NCBI RefSeq assembly: GCF_000308475.2
Contig: NZ_BAFT02000027.1
Location: 310,001-374,000 of the forward strand
DNA from: Nocardia brasiliensis NBRC 14402
Lineage (GTDB): Bacteria > Actinomycetota > Actinomycetes > Mycobacteriales > Mycobacteriaceae
Length of the DNA stretch: 64,000 nt
Direction: 5' to 3'
Position numbers and translations under genes: made by a program. The notes under the pieces were generated by a model. That model saw only the letters and a list, made by a program, of their open reading frames with translations, was not told the origin of the DNA and made no database searches. Shown one piece after another: positions 34,901-45,189 of this stretch. Positions within the stretch are counted from its first letter, which is position 1. Every line of letters starts with the position of its first letter.

Positions 34901-35266
34901 CGAGGTCTCGGACACCCGGATGAACAGGGCCTCCAGTGCGGCCCGGTCGCCCTGCGGCGGCGCGGTGGCCAGCAGCATGCCGCCGCGTTCGGGCAGCTGC
35001 GCGACCGTGCTGCACGGAATCGTGGCCTTCAGGTCGATCGGGACCTGAGACATCAAGGGCGCCTGCACGTTGCCGAGCGTCGTGGTCTGCGGCCAATTCA
35101 AGACCGCCGTGGTCTGCGTGACCGGCAGGAAGGGGGTCGCAATGGCGAACAGCGCGCCGAGCAGACCGGCGACCAGCGCGATTATTCGCGCGGTCCGGAA
35201 ATCGGCCGGAGAGGCCGCCGGAGCGGCAGGCGGTTTCGTCAGAACAGCGGTAGCGGCGTCGGGCAC
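31919..35266 (-). CDS. Arabinosyltransferase (EmbA/B/C family), copy 2
   Basis: The protein of about 1115 residues has the same Emb architecture as the copy at 27050. The catalytic loop GANTSDDGYIL is intact (D290, D291). The Met306-equivalent is M297 in YILSMVR, preceded by Ser. The periplasmic N-terminal domain spans roughly 55-220 and the C-terminal carbohydrate-binding domain starts near 750, with CQRPFNHKNGVAEVPGYR near its end. GTG 35266 is preferred over TTG 35275. It lies on the strand opposite copy 1 and convergent with it, whereas mycobacteria have embC-embA-embB all in one direction. It is transcribed away from the cyclophilin gene, with 145 bp between the two starts. Confidence 0.95.
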   Translation of the reverse strand: MPDAATAVLTKPPAAPAASPADFRTARIIALVAGLLGALFAIATPFLPVTQTTAVLNWPQTTTLGNVQAPLMSQVPIDLKATIPCSTVAQLPERGGMLLATAPPQGDRAALEALFIRVSETSVDVIDRNAVVVSAPRADMEQCSSLVLTSDHDRTRAVFEGLTTTVTKPVAGGAEEQVQVPVEGSLNGDLRPQVVGVFSDLKGAAPAGLGFTMTVDTRFSTSPTLIKLIAMIAAVLCTLVALAALARLDGSDGRGHRRFLPSNWLKPTWADGAIVGTLLVWHFVGANTSDDGYILSMVRVAPHAGYMANYFRWYGVPEAPFGWYYYVIQLFAEFSTASAWVRVPALLCAILCWLVISREVVPRLGRGVRNSKVALWTGGLVFLAFWLPFDNGLRSEPIVALGALLTWVSIERAIATGRLLPAGVAVLVAAFTLAAAPTGLMCVAALLAGIRPLIWIVVRKRRQFAEQGGKWWATLPLLAPIAAAGVLVLIVVYSDQTFAGIQEANRVRQVTGPNLAWYEDYLRYYYLFVETVDGSLSRRFAFLVMLLCLFTTMLVLLRRRRVPGIASAPTWRLMGVVFGTIFFMMFNPTKWTHHFGAYAGIAGSLAAVTAVAVSASALRARKNRAIFLAGLLFVLALAFSGINGYWYVSSFGVPWFDKRISLHGYQSNTLMLGLFGLALALVAWHSLREGYAKPEASPRSARGKRIRKFAAIPLTVVAALMVALEVLSLVKGAVSQYPAYSLARSNLDALGGNSCGLANDVLVEADPNGGRLQPIPDPALTDAGDPLAGVDPVGFDPNGVPNDLSADSVEVKPGTGNTSTQSVGAAFAEGQSAGTGGGQGARGVNGSTVALPFGLDPATTPILGSYQNGVQQPAHLTSSWYGLSPRSADSPLVVISAAGRILSVDDTGDTRYGQSLTVDYGRKLPDGSVEKLGTYLPRDIGPFPSWRNLRVPLAEIAPEADAVRIVANDPILIGDQWLAFTPPRMPKLQSLNTFIGSEQPVLEDWAVGLQFPCQRPFNHKNGVAEVPGYRILPDRPLAISSTNTWQAEEFGGILGFSQMLAKSVTVPTYLKDNYARDWGSLERYDQYDRSATPAKLDTGTATRSGFWTPGNLRVF

Positions 35267-35411
35267 GATTGGCAATGCTAGCTGTGTTCAATATGCCGCG
35301 CCCGCAGCACGCCATTGTTCGTAAATGCGCGCCGTGATGGTCAAGGGGGGTTCGCACCCTATACACACGACCGGGAAAAGACGCGCGGGAGCGGGCTGGC
35401 AAGGTGTGGGT

Positions 35412-35909
35412 ATGACCAAGGTGAATCTTCAGACCAACTTCGGCCCGATCGTCCTGGAACTCGACGACGAGAAGGCGCCGACCACGGTGCAGAACTTCGT
35501 GAACTATGTGAAGGCCGGGCATTACGACGGCACCATCTTCCACCGCGTCATCCCGGGCTTCATGATCCAGGGTGGCGGCTTCGAGCCGGGCATGCGGCAG
35601 AAGCCGACGCAGGCGCCCATTCAGAACGAGGCGAACAACGGACTGAAGAACAACAAGTACACCGTGGCAATGGCGCGGACCAACGATCCGCACTCGGCCA
35701 CCGCGCAGTTCTTCATCAACTCGAGCGACAACGACTTCCTCAACCACAAGGCGCCCAACCCGCAGGGCTGGGGCTACACCGTGTTCGGCGCGGTGGTCGA
35801 GGGCCAGGACGTGGTCGACAAGATCGAGGGCGTGGCCACCGGCAACAACGCCGGACACCAGGATGTGCCGAAGGACGACGTGGTGATCGAGTCCGCCAGC
35901 GTCGCCTGA
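35412..35909 (+). CDS. Peptidyl-prolyl cis-trans isomerase, cyclophilin type
   Basis: This 165-residue single-domain cyclophilin has the active-site residues in order: [15 protein letters not shown] (catalytic Arg and Phe), [19 protein letters not shown] (Gln, Phe) and GWGYTVFG (Trp and His-loop region). It has no signal peptide, so it is cytoplasmic and assists folding of proline-containing proteins. ATG 35412 is preceded by AAGGTG and removes a 29-residue upstream extension that has no family similarity. It stands alone between the second emb and accD4, which are on the opposite strand. It resembles PpiA/PpiB-type enzymes; I do not assign a symbol. Confidence 0.93.
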   Translation: MTKVNLQTNFGPIVLELDDEKAPTTVQNFVNYVKAGHYDGTIFHRVIPGFMIQGGGFEPGMRQKPTQAPIQNEANNGLKNNKYTVAMARTNDPHSATAQFFINSSDNDFLNHKAPNPQGWGYTVFGAVVEGQDVVDKIEGVATGNNAGHQDVPKDDVVIESASVA

Positions 35910-35923
35910 AACCCGCAACGGTT

Positions 35924-35959
35924 GAATCGGGCTGCGTCCCAGCGGATGCGGCCCGATTC
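35924..35959. terminator. Hairpin between convergent cyclophilin and accD4
   Basis: GAATCGGGC (35924-35932) and GCCCGATTC (35951-35959) form a 9-bp stem with an 18-nt loop, 15 bp after the cyclophilin stop and 9 bp before the accD4 stop. Confidence 0.6.
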
Positions 35960-35967
35960 CGCGGGAA

Positions 35968-37512
35968 CTACAGCGGCAGCAGGTGGTGTTTGCGCGGGTT
36001 GCGCGCCTGCGTCTTGTCCCGCAGCAACTGCAGCGCGCGGCGCAGCTCCAGCCGGGTGGCCGACGGCTCGATGACCGCGTCGATGTAGCCGCGCTCGGCG
36101 GCCACCCACGGCGTCGCCATGGTGGCGTTGTAGAAGTCGATCATCTGCTGGCGCACGGCCGCCCGCTGCTCCTCCGGCGCGGCCTCGATCTGTTTGCCGC
36201 CGATCAGGCTGACCGCGCTCTCCGCGCCCATCACCGCGATCCGGGCGGTGGGCCAGGCCAGGTTGACGTCGGCGCCGAGCTGCTTGGAGCCCATCACCGC
36301 GTAGCCGCCGCCGTACGACTTGCGAATCACCACAGTCACTTTCGGCACGGTCGCCTCCACGAAGGAGAACAGGAACCGGCCGCCGCGCTTGATCACGCCG
36401 ATCTTCTCCTGCTCCACACCGGGCAGGAAGCCAGGAGTGTCCACCACGAAGACGAGCGGGATCTCGAACGCGTCGCACAACCGCACGAAGTGCGCCGCCT
36501 TGTCCGAGGCGCGGGCGTCCAGCGCACCGGCGTACACCATCGGCTGATTGGCGACCACGCCGACGCTGCGACCGTCCACCCGGGCGAAACCGGTGATGAT
36601 GTTGCGGCCCGCCGAGGCGCCGACCTCGTGGAACGCGCCGTCGTCGAAGATCCGCAGCAGGATGTCGTGCATGTCGTAGGCGGCGTTGTCCGAGTCCGGC
36701 ACAAGGGAATTCAGTTCCAGGTCGCTGTCGGTGCGCTCCGGTTCCAGGCCCGGGTTCACGATCGGCGCGAGCTCCTGGCAGCTGGTCGGCAGGAAGCTCA
36801 GGTAGTCGCGCACCCAGTCGAAGGCCGCCTTCTCGTCCGCCGCGACATGGTGGATGTTGCCGTACTCGGCCTGGCTCTGCGCGCCGCCCAGCTCCTCGAG
36901 GCTCACGTCCTCGCCGGTGACCTCACGGATCACCTTGGGACCGGTGACGAACATGTACGCCTCTTCGGTCGCCACCACGACGTCGGTGTTGATCGGGGCG
37001 TACACGGCACCACCGGCGCACTTGCCGAGGATCATCGAGATCTGCGGCACCAGACCGGACAGCGGCTCCTGGCGGCGGCCCAGCTCGGCATACCAGGCCA
37101 GCGAGGTCACCGCCTCCTGCACCCGGGCGCCGCCGGAGTCGTTGATGCCGACCACCGGGCAGCCGACCTTGGCCGCGTACTCCATGATCCCGGCGACCTT
37201 GCGGCCGAACATCTCGCCGACCGAACCGCCGTAGACGGTCTGGTCGTGCGAGAACACCGCCACCGGCCGGCCCTCGACCAGACCGTGCCCGGTGACCACG
37301 CCGTCGCCGTACAGCGCCGTCGGGTCACCCGGTTTACGCACCAGCGCACCGATTTCCACGAAGGTGCCCGGATCGAGCAGCATGTTGATCCGGTCGCGGG
37401 CGCTGGGAATCCCCTTCTTCGCCCGCTTGGCCACCCCCGCTTCACCCGCCGGTTCCTGCGCTAAATCAAGCCTTTTGCGTAGGTCGGCGAGCTTCTCGGC
37501 AGTCGTAGTCAC
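35968..37512 (-). CDS. accD4: Acyl-CoA carboxylase carboxyltransferase subunit, AccD4
   Basis: This 514-residue carboxyltransferase beta chain works with AccA3 and AccD5 to carboxylate the long alpha-branch fatty acyl-CoA that Pks13 condenses with meromycolate. Two crotonase-like halves are visible: the N-terminal half with [31 protein letters not shown] and [11 protein letters not shown], and the C-terminal half with [33 protein letters not shown] and [17 protein letters not shown]. Start GTG 37512 overlaps the pks13 stop by 4 bp (GTGA), so the two are translationally coupled, as in Rv3799c-Rv3800c. Length fits the family. Confidence 0.95.
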   Translation of the reverse strand: MTTTAEKLADLRKRLDLAQEPAGEAGVAKRAKKGIPSARDRINMLLDPGTFVEIGALVRKPGDPTALYGDGVVTGHGLVEGRPVAVFSHDQTVYGGSVGEMFGRKVAGIMEYAAKVGCPVVGINDSGGARVQEAVTSLAWYAELGRRQEPLSGLVPQISMILGKCAGGAVYAPINTDVVVATEEAYMFVTGPKVIREVTGEDVSLEELGGAQSQAEYGNIHHVAADEKAAFDWVRDYLSFLPTSCQELAPIVNPGLEPERTDSDLELNSLVPDSDNAAYDMHDILLRIFDDGAFHEVGASAGRNIITGFARVDGRSVGVVANQPMVYAGALDARASDKAAHFVRLCDAFEIPLVFVVDTPGFLPGVEQEKIGVIKRGGRFLFSFVEATVPKVTVVIRKSYGGGYAVMGSKQLGADVNLAWPTARIAVMGAESAVSLIGGKQIEAAPEEQRAAVRQQMIDFYNATMATPWVAAERGYIDAVIEPSATRLELRRALQLLRDKTQARNPRKHHLLPL

Positions 37513-40500
37513 TGAGCCCCTTTCACATCGATGGCAGCGAGCTTCGCGGTGAGGTCGGCTCCGATCTGCTGGATCCGCGGCTCATCGATGATCTGCAGGT
37601 GGTCACCCGGGATGTGGATGACCTCGAGGTTAGGAATGTATTCGTCCCAGCCGCCGTTCGGGCGGCGATCGGCGAAGCGCGGCTCCAGCTCGATCATGCC
37701 GTCCTGGTACCGCTCCGCCAGATACAGCACGGCGTCACCGTCGTAGCGGGTCGGCTGCGTCTTGGCCAGGTGCCTGCTCTCGATCCACGAGGTGCGCTGG
37801 TGCTCGAGCACGCCACCGGGGATCTTGGTGCCGCTGATCTTGATCAGGTCACTGATCATCTTGAACTGTTCCTCGTCGGAGGCCGCGGCCAGCGTCTCCA
37901 GCTGCTCGCGATCCAGCTCGCCCTCGACGCCATAGGTCTTCTTCGCGAAGACCTGGTACCGCTCGATCCGGCGCACCCGCTCCTCGGGACTGTTGTCCTC
38001 GTCCTCGATCGGCAGCGCCAGGTCGATCAGGCCGACCAGCCGCACGTCGGCGCCCTCGGCCCGCAGCAGCTGCGCGACCTGCAACGCGAACACCGCGCCC
38101 AGCGACCAGCCGTACAGCACGTACGGGCCGTCGCCCTGGATCTTGCGCAGTTTGGTCAGGTACTGCTTCGACCGCTCCAGGATGTCGCCTTCGACGCGCT
38201 CGAAGCCGTACATCGGGGTGCCCTCGGGCAGCCGCTTCAGCAGCGGTTCGTAGACCAGCGTGTTACCGCCGGAGGGGTGGAAAACGAAGACCGGCACCGC
38301 ATTCGAACCCTCGGCCCGCGGTCGCAGCGGGCGGATGAAACCGTCCACGTCGGCACCGCTGTCCTGCAGGTTGCGCACGATGTCCGCCAGTTGCTCGATG
38401 GTCTCGCAGTCGAGCACATCGTCGACGGTGACCTCGGCCTTGACCCGCTCGGTGAGCCGGGCCGCCAGCTTCTCGGCGACCTCCTCCTCGAGAATCGGCA
38501 GGGTGTTGAAGATACCGCCGGCGGACTTACCGGTGACCACCGCCCAGGTGGCGAAGGTCAGTCGTTCGGCGGCGTCGCGCGGCGGGACGTCGTCCTCGTC
38601 GGCGGACTGCGGACCGCCGAAGGCCGGGGCGGCGGCAGGCGCCGGCGCGGCGACCGGCGAAACCGGTTCGGCCACAGCAGGTTCCGCCGGTGCGGCGGGC
38701 GTCTCGGCGACCGGCGTAGCGGGTGCTACCGGTGCGGCGGCGGCGACCGGCGCGGCGGCTTCGGTAGCCGGCGCGGCGGTCTCGGCCTCCACGTTCGACG
38801 GCGAAACAGCCTCGGGTGCGGCGGTATTCGCGGCGGCTGCGGCGATCGCAGCCGGGTCCTCACCCGCGGCGACGGCGGCACGAGCCGCTTCGATGAAGCC
38901 GGCGTCGACGGTGACTTCTTCGCCCGCAGCCTGTTTCGCGGCGACCGCCTGCAACTCGTCGCGGTGTTCCACGGCGTAGCGCAGCACCTTGCCGACCTCG
39001 TTGAGGTTGGCGTCGCGCACGGCCTGGATCTGCAGCTGCGGGATGTCGAATTCGTACTCGACGCGGTTCTTGATGCGCATCGCCATCAGCGAGTCGAGAC
39101 CGAGCTCCATCAGCGGGATCTCCATCGGGAGATCCTCGACCGCGTAGCCCATCGACTCGGCGACGATCAGCGCGAGCCGGTCCTCGAGCTTCTGGCTGCC
39201 GTTCGGATCCCAGCGGTCACCGAAGGTCTCGATGACCTCCAGGTCGGTGCCCGCCGCCGGCTCGGCCGCGGCGGCCGTCGCCGGAACGAGTTCGGCCACA
39301 ACGGATTCGGGCAGCGGCGCACCGGAGGTGACCACGGCGTCGAAGAGCAGCCGGAAGCTCGCGCCCTCCTTGGCGTGCACCTGCACCGACGCACCGCCGG
39401 GGTGCGGGGTCAGCGTGGTGGTCAGCGTGCCCGACGGCGGAACAGTCGCGTGCACGATCGAGGCGCCGAGCGAGACCTCGCTGAGCACCTGCACCGCCGC
39501 GGCCTGCACGAGCGCGGCCAGGTCACCGGCCGACGCGGCCTGCACCTCCCACGCGTGCCTGCCGTCCGGCAGCGCCACGTGCGCGCCGGGCACCCTGGTG
39601 TTGCCGCCGCCCGCGGACAGCGACGCCTTCGGCCAGTACTCCTTGCGCACGAACGTGGTTCGCGGCACGTCGGCGTACGCGCCGGGGGTCAGCAGGGAGG
39701 ACAGGTCCACCTTGTGCCCGTGCACGTACAGCTGCGCCAGCGCGCCGATCACGCCGGCCGCCTCGTCTTCCTTGCGCTTGAGCGTCGGAATGAGCTGCGC
39801 GTCGTGCAGACCCGCGGCGAAGGTAGTGCCGAGCACCTGCATCAGCGCGACCGAGTTCGGCGCCAGCTCCAGGAAGGTGGTGTGGCCCGCGTCGACCGCG
39901 AGCTTCACCGCGTTGGTGAAGTACACGCTGCCGCGCATGTTCTTCACCCAGTAGTCCTCGTTGTGCACCGGATCGGTGCCCGCGCGGTAGAACTCGCCCT
40001 TGTGCACGGTCGAGTAGAGGCCGGTCTTCAGCTTGGTCGGCTCGATGCCGGCCAGCTCCGCGGCCAGCTCGCCGAGCAGCGGATCCATCTGCGAGGTGTG
40101 GCCTGCGCCGCGGGTCTGCAGGATCCGGGCGAACTTGCCCTCCGCCTCCACCCGCGCCACGATCGCCTCGACCTGCGCGCGCGGGCCGCCGATCACCGTG
40201 TTGGTCGGCGCCGCGTACACGCCGACCTCGACGTCCGGGAATTCGGCGAGCAGCTTCTCGATGTCCTCGGCGCTGTATTCGACCAGCGCCATGTTGCGCA
40301 CGTCGTCGTCGGTGAGCATCTGCTCGCCCTCGTGCATCAAGCGCGAGCGGGCGCAGATCACCCGGACGGCGTCTTCGAGCGGCAGGCCACCGGCGATGTA
40401 CGCCTCGGCGACCTCACCCATCGAATGTCCCACCACCGCTTCGGGTTCCGCGCCGTGCGCGCGCAGCAGCGCGGCCAGCCCGACCTGGATGGTGAAGATG

Positions 40501-42938
40501 CCGACCTGCGAGGTGCCGACGTTGTAGTCCTGGCCGTCGTCGAGGAACATGTCCCGGATCGAGTACCCGGCCTCGTCCTGCACCAGCTCGTCGACCTGGT
40601 CGACGGCCTTCGCGAAGATGGAATTCTCCAGGTACAGCGATTTGGCCATCTTGCGGTGCTGCGCACCGAAACCGGAGAGCACCCACACCGGACCGACGGC
40701 GGCGGGCGCGTCCGCGGTGAACACGCCGTTGCCCGGCTTACCCGCCGCAATGGCACGCAGACCGGCGACGGCCTCCTCATGCGTCTTGGCGAGCACCACA
40801 CCGCGCGAACGCCAGTGGCTGCGCTTGGCCAGCGACCTGGCCACGTCCTCGAGCGAAACATCGCGGCCCGCTTCGGATTCCAGCCAATCGGCCAGTTCAC
40901 CGGCGGCGCGGCGGCGGCGGGAAGGCATGTAGCCCGAGATCGGCAGCACGACCGGAAGCGGTTCGGTGCGCTCGGCGGTCCATTCTGCCACTGTGGCAAC
41001 AGTTTCCGCGGCCGCAGCCGCGGGTTCGGTAGCGACTGCGGCGGTCTCGGTGATGTCTTCGTCTGCCTCGGCGACGATCGCATCCGCTTCCGCGAGCACG
41101 TCGGTCGACTCGTCCTCGAGCTCGGCGTCGAGAGCAGCGACATTCGCATCGGCCGCCGCGGCCTCGACCTCGGGTGCGGCTACCTCGGGGGCTGCCGGAA
41201 CCTCCGCCGCGGCCGGAACGTATTCCTGCACCACTACGTGTGCGTTGGTGCCGCCGAAACCGAAACCGGAGATGCCGACGGTGGCGGTGCCGCTGTAGCG
41301 CGGGAATTCGGTCGGCTCGTCGACGACCTTCAGGTGGGCCTGATCGAACGGGATGTACGGGTTGGGACCGGCGAAATTGATGTTCGGCGGAATGACGTTG
41401 TGCTGCAACGCCATCACGATCTTGGCGAAGCTCGCCGCACCCGCGGCCGATTCCAGGTGGCCGAAATTGGATTTCACCGAGCCGAGCAATGCGGGCTGGT
41501 CGTCCGCACGACCGCGACCGACCACCCGGCCGAGCGCGTCGGCTTCGATCGGGTCACCGAGCAGGGTGCCGGTACCGTGCGCCTCGATGTAGTCGACGGT
41601 CGACGGCACGATTCCCGCGTCCCGATACGCCCGGCGGAGCACCTCGGCCTGCGCATCGGGATTGGGTGCGACGATGCCGTTCGAGCGTCCGTCGGAGTTG
41701 ATCGCGGAACCCTTGATGACGGCCATGATTCGATCGCCGTCGCGTTCGGCGTCGGCCAGGCGCTTGAGCACGATGAGACCGGCACCCTCGGAACGAACCA
41801 TGCCGTCGGCATCGGCGGAGAACGCCTTGATCCGGCCGTTCTTCGCAACCGCGCCGACCGAGTCGTAGCCGAGGGTGACCATCGGCGCGAGCAGCATGTT
41901 CACGCCACCGGCCAGTGCCAGGTCGGCATCGCCGTCCCGGAGTGCGCGCACCGCCTGATGCACGGCGACCAGCGTGGACGAGCACGCGGTGTCCACCGCG
42001 ACGGACGGGCCACGGAAGTCGTAGAAGTAGGAGACGCGGTTGGCGATGATGCCGGAGGACGCACCGGTGATGCCGTACGCCGCGGCGGAGGCGGGCAGGT
42101 TCGGATCCTGGTTGCCGACGCCGAGGGCCGCGACCAGCATGAAGTCACTGGTGGACGTGCCGATGAAGACACCCACCGGCGCGCCCTTGAGCTCGCTGGC
42201 GGGAATCCTGGCGTGCTCCAACGCTTCCCAGGTCAGTTCCATCATCAGGCGCTGCTGCGGATCGACGTTCTCGACCTCGAGCGGCGACATCGCGAAGAAC
42301 TCCGCGTCGAAGCCCTTGACCACGTCCTGGTCCAGATAACCGCCCAGGGTGTTGGCCGAGGCGATGGCCGCGGCGGCACCCGGATCGGCGGCGAACTCAT
42401 CCCACCGGCCCTCGGGCAGATCCCGGATCCCGTCCCCGCGATTGATCAGGAACTCCCAGGTCGACTCCGGCGTATCGCCCGCGCCGGGCAACCGGGTGGA
42501 CAGGCCGACGATGGCGATATCGTGCGCCTGGCCCGGCTGGTAGCCCGCGGTATAGAAGGAGTCGTCGGAGACTGCGTCCACGCTCTCCGGCTCGCCGTTG
42601 ATGACCACCTCGGCCAGCGACGCGATGGTCGGATGCTGGTAGACGACGGTCGCGTTCAGCACCACGCCGGTGAGTTCCTCGATGTCGCCGCCGAGGGCGA
42701 GGGCGTCGCGCGAGGCGAGCCCGAACTCTTCCATCGGCCGGTCCACGGTGATCGCCTCGATCGACTGCCCGGTCGCGTCGGCGACCCAGCGGCGCAGCCA
42801 CTCACGCAGCTCGGCCACGGACAGATCGGCCCGCTCACCGCTCGTGGCGGCAGCGGTCACCGGCGCGGGCGCCTGGTCGGCGCCCTGCTCGGCGGGCAAG
42901 TTGTCGGTCGTCTGGGTGGACTCGTTGTCGGCCATCAA
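37509..42938 (-). CDS. pks13: Polyketide synthase Pks13, mycolic acid condensase
   Basis: This 1809-residue multidomain enzyme performs the Claisen-type condensation of the two fatty chains of mycolic acids. Domains in order: N-terminal acyl carrier (about 40-112, phosphopantetheine Ser76 in GLASRD), ketosynthase (about 138-565, active Cys319 in DTACSST), acyltransferase (about 720-1030, Ser839 in GHSMGE), second acyl carrier (about 1240-1315, Ser1283 in LGLDSLM), and thioesterase (about 1540-1809, Ser1612 in GWSLGAV). Two long Ala/Glu/Pro-rich linkers, at about 575-680 and 1340-1480, separate the domains. All catalytic residues are present. It is coupled to accD4 downstream and preceded by fadD32 140 bp away, matching Rv3800c. 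Confidence 0.97.
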   Translation of the reverse strand: MMADNESTQTTDNLPAEQGADQAPAPVTAAATSGERADLSVAELREWLRRWVADATGQSIEAITVDRPMEEFGLASRDALALGGDIEELTGVVLNATVVYQHPTIASLAEVVINGEPESVDAVSDDSFYTAGYQPGQAHDIAIVGLSTRLPGAGDTPESTWEFLINRGDGIRDLPEGRWDEFAADPGAAAAIASANTLGGYLDQDVVKGFDAEFFAMSPLEVENVDPQQRLMMELTWEALEHARIPASELKGAPVGVFIGTSTSDFMLVAALGVGNQDPNLPASAAAYGITGASSGIIANRVSYFYDFRGPSVAVDTACSSTLVAVHQAVRALRDGDADLALAGGVNMLLAPMVTLGYDSVGAVAKNGRIKAFSADADGMVRSEGAGLIVLKRLADAERDGDRIMAVIKGSAINSDGRSNGIVAPNPDAQAEVLRRAYRDAGIVPSTVDYIEAHGTGTLLGDPIEADALGRVVGRGRADDQPALLGSVKSNFGHLESAAGAASFAKIVMALQHNVIPPNINFAGPNPYIPFDQAHLKVVDEPTEFPRYSGTATVGISGFGFGGTNAHVVVQEYVPAAAEVPAAPEVAAPEVEAAAADANVAALDAELEDESTDVLAEADAIVAEADEDITETAAVATEPAAAAAETVATVAEWTAERTEPLPVVLPISGYMPSRRRRAAGELADWLESEAGRDVSLEDVARSLAKRSHWRSRGVVLAKTHEEAVAGLRAIAAGKPGNGVFTADAPAAVGPVWVLSGFGAQHRKMAKSLYLENSIFAKAVDQVDELVQDEAGYSIRDMFLDDGQDYNVGTSQVGIFTIQVGLAALLRAHGAEPEAVVGHSMGEVAEAYIAGGLPLEDAVRVICARSRLMHEGEQMLTDDDVRNMALVEYSAEDIEKLLAEFPDVEVGVYAAPTNTVIGGPRAQVEAIVARVEAEGKFARILQTRGAGHTSQMDPLLGELAAELAGIEPTKLKTGLYSTVHKGEFYRAGTDPVHNEDYWVKNMRGSVYFTNAVKLAVDAGHTTFLELAPNSVALMQVLGTTFAAGLHDAQLIPTLKRKEDEAAGVIGALAQLYVHGHKVDLSSLLTPGAYADVPRTTFVRKEYWPKASLSAGGGNTRVPGAHVALPDGRHAWEVQAASAGDLAALVQAAAVQVLSEVSLGASIVHATVPPSGTLTTTLTPHPGGASVQVHAKEGASFRLLFDAVVTSGAPLPESVVAELVPATAAAAEPAAGTDLEVIETFGDRWDPNGSQKLEDRLALIVAESMGYAVEDLPMEIPLMELGLDSLMAMRIKNRVEYEFDIPQLQIQAVRDANLNEVGKVLRYAVEHRDELQAVAAKQAAGEEVTVDAGFIEAARAAVAAGEDPAAIAAAAANTAAPEAVSPSNVEAETAAPATEAAAPVAAAAPVAPATPVAETPAAPAEPAVAEPVSPVAAPAPAAAPAFGGPQSADEDDVPPRDAAERLTFATWAVVTGKSAGGIFNTLPILEEEVAEKLAARLTERVKAEVTVDDVLDCETIEQLADIVRNLQDSGADVDGFIRPLRPRAEGSNAVPVFVFHPSGGNTLVYEPLLKRLPEGTPMYGFERVEGDILERSKQYLTKLRKIQGDGPYVLYGWSLGAVFALQVAQLLRAEGADVRLVGLIDLALPIEDEDNSPEERVRRIERYQVFAKKTYGVEGELDREQLETLAAASDEEQFKMISDLIKISGTKIPGGVLEHQRTSWIESRHLAKTQPTRYDGDAVLYLAERYQDGMIELEPRFADRRPNGGWDEYIPNLEVIHIPGDHLQIIDEPRIQQIGADLTAKLAAIDVKGAQ

Positions 42939-43078
42939 TTCCTCAAGCTACCTGTCTGCGTGCGGTTGCGCGGCGGGGATTGACGGCCCGGATCACTCGG
43001 TGTCGTTCCGGCACAGGCCGGAACCGAGTGGCGAGCCAGACAACCACTGTTCCGACCTGATCGAGGCGGGAACTTCCG

Positions 43079-44995
43079 TCATTCTTCCTCGGGTGCATCG
43101 GGGAAGGCCTGCTGGGTGTAACCACCCCGCAGTGTTCCCTCCAGATAGGCGGCCTTGCAGGCGCGCCGGGCGATCTTGCCGCTGGAGGTGCGCGGGATCG
43201 AGCCCGCGGGAACCAGCAGGACGTCACGAACGGTGACACCGTGGCGCGCGGCCACCGCGGCGCGCACCTCGTCGGCGATCGGCAGTGGATCGGCCTTGCC
43301 CGCGCCGGGGCCGCGCTCGGCCACGATCACCAGCTGCTCGGAGCCGTCGTCGGCGTCGAACTTCAGGCCGGAGTGGCTGCCCTGATCGAAGACGAGCGCG
43401 GGCAGTTGGTTCGCGGGCACCGAGAACGCGGCGACGAAGCCGGGGCGTAGCGCCTTGGAGGCTTCCTGCGCGGAGAACTCGAGATCCTGCGGGTAGTGGT
43501 TGCGGCCGTCGACGATCACCAGGTCCTTGACCCGGCCGGTGATGTAGAGCTCGCCGTCGAGGTACACGCCGTAGTCGCCGGTGCGCATCCAGTTGGCGTC
43601 GCGCTCGGTGCCTTCGGCGTGGCTGCCCTCGGCGAGGCGATGCGGCACCTTGTTCTGGAAGGTGGCGGCCGTCTCGTCCGGGCGACCCCAGTAGCCGATG
43701 CCCATGTTGTTGCCGTGCAACCAGATCTCACCGACCCGGCCGTCGGGCAGTTCCCGGCCGCCGTCGGCCTCGACGGTTTCCGGATCGACGATCACGGCCC
43801 ACTGCGACAGCGCGACGTAACCGCAGGAGACCTGGGCGATGGCGTTGTCGGTGCCCTGTTCGACCTTGACCATGCGGCCCGCGTTGAGCTCGTTGCGATC
43901 GACCCAGGTGACCTTGGCTTCGTCCTCGGCCTTGGTCGCCGACACGAACAGCGTCGCCTCGGCCATGCCGTAGCACGGCTTGATCGCCGTCTTGGGTAGG
44001 CCGTAGGGCGCGAAGGCCTCGTTGAACTTCTTCATCGACGAGGTGGTCACCGGCTCGCTGCCGTTGATCAGGCCGATCACGTTCGACAGATCCAGTGCCT
44101 CGCCGTTCTTCGGCAGACCACGCGCGGCGGCATGCTCGAACGCGAAATTCGGTGCGGCGGCGAAGGTTCCGGCGCCGTCGGACTGCGCGGCCAGCTCCTT
44201 GATCCAGCGGTACGGGCGGCGCACGAACGCGCTCGGCGACATGATGGTGATGAACTTGCCGCCGACCGCGGGCAGGATCACCGTGAGCAGGCCCATGTCG
44301 TGGAACAGCGGCAGCCAGGTGACGCCGCGCGAGTTCCAGTCCAGGTTGATCGAGTTCACCATCTGCAGCAGGTTGGTGCCGACCGCGCGGTGGGTGATCT
44401 CCACACCGGCCGGGGTCCGGGTCGAGCCCGAGGTGTACTGCAGGTAGGCGATGTCATCGATGGCGATATCCGGACGCACCCAGCCCTCGCCGACGCTGTC
44501 GGGGATCGCGTCCACCGCGATGATGCGCGGGCGCTGGGCGGCGGGCAGCGAACGGAAGAACTGACGCACGCCCGCCGCGGAGGAGCTCGCGGTGAGGATG
44601 GCGGCAGGCTCGCAGTCGCCGAGCACGGCGTGCAGGCGGTCGGTGTGCCCCGGCTCGTCGGGGTCGAACAGCGGCACCGAGATGGTGCCCGCGTAGATCG
44701 CGGCGAAGAAGGAGACCACGTAATCCAAGCCCTGCGGCGCCAGGATCGCGACCCGGTCGCCCGGGTTGGTCACCTGCTGCAGTCGAGCGGCCACCGCGCG
44801 CAGCCGAATGCCGAACTCACGCCACGTCAGTTCCTGGGCCTCACCATCACGCTCACGCGAGTAATCGATGTAGCGGTACGCCAGAGTGTTCGCGTCGTTC
44901 CGGGTGTGCTTCTCGACGTGATCGACCAGGGTGTGATCCTCGGGAATTCGGATGTTCCCGGTCTCGTCCAGGTAGTCGTCGAAAGTCTCTTCCAT
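43079..44995 (-). CDS. fadD32: Long-chain fatty-acid-AMP ligase FadD32
   Basis: This 638-residue adenylate-forming enzyme activates meromycolic acid as acyl-AMP and loads it on the N-terminal carrier domain of Pks13. Visible motifs are the P-loop-like [68 protein letters not shown] and the C-terminal [10 protein letters not shown] with the catalytic Lys. The insertion typical of FAALs is present between the N-terminal subdomains. ATG 44995 is chosen because AGGAGAAGAAGGA immediately precedes it; an upstream start adds eight residues. It is followed by pks13 at 140 bp, as in Rv3801c-Rv3800c, although the gap is larger than in mycobacteria. Confidence 0.96.
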   Translation of the reverse strand: MEETFDDYLDETGNIRIPEDHTLVDHVEKHTRNDANTLAYRYIDYSRERDGEAQELTWREFGIRLRAVAARLQQVTNPGDRVAILAPQGLDYVVSFFAAIYAGTISVPLFDPDEPGHTDRLHAVLGDCEPAAILTASSSAAGVRQFFRSLPAAQRPRIIAVDAIPDSVGEGWVRPDIAIDDIAYLQYTSGSTRTPAGVEITHRAVGTNLLQMVNSINLDWNSRGVTWLPLFHDMGLLTVILPAVGGKFITIMSPSAFVRRPYRWIKELAAQSDGAGTFAAAPNFAFEHAAARGLPKNGEALDLSNVIGLINGSEPVTTSSMKKFNEAFAPYGLPKTAIKPCYGMAEATLFVSATKAEDEAKVTWVDRNELNAGRMVKVEQGTDNAIAQVSCGYVALSQWAVIVDPETVEADGGRELPDGRVGEIWLHGNNMGIGYWGRPDETAATFQNKVPHRLAEGSHAEGTERDANWMRTGDYGVYLDGELYITGRVKDLVIVDGRNHYPQDLEFSAQEASKALRPGFVAAFSVPANQLPALVFDQGSHSGLKFDADDGSEQLVIVAERGPGAGKADPLPIADEVRAAVAARHGVTVRDVLLVPAGSIPRTSSGKIARRACKAAYLEGTLRGGYTQQAFPDAPEEE

Positions 44996-45189
44996 TCCTT
45001 CTTCTCCTCCGAGGCACACGCAGCAAGACGGCGACTACGCCGCTGTTACCTGTGAGGCCCCGACTCGCTTTCGCCCGCTGGCTGCTCCCACTGTGCGGAG
45101 AGTCAGCTTGCAGATTCTGGGCGGTCTGCGCGGTGACCGCTATCGGCTAGATGTACTCAAACCAGGGTTATGTTACAGAGAAGGCCCGG

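Noticed and set aside
33212..35281. 689-codon frame antisense to emb copy 2
   Set aside because: Same reasoning: Arg/His-rich with no motifs, entirely inside a recognised gene on the other strand.
37599..42983. 1794-codon open frame antisense to pks13
   Set aside because: It is the complement of pks13, all of whose catalytic motifs are readable on the other strand; it is a codon-bias shadow.
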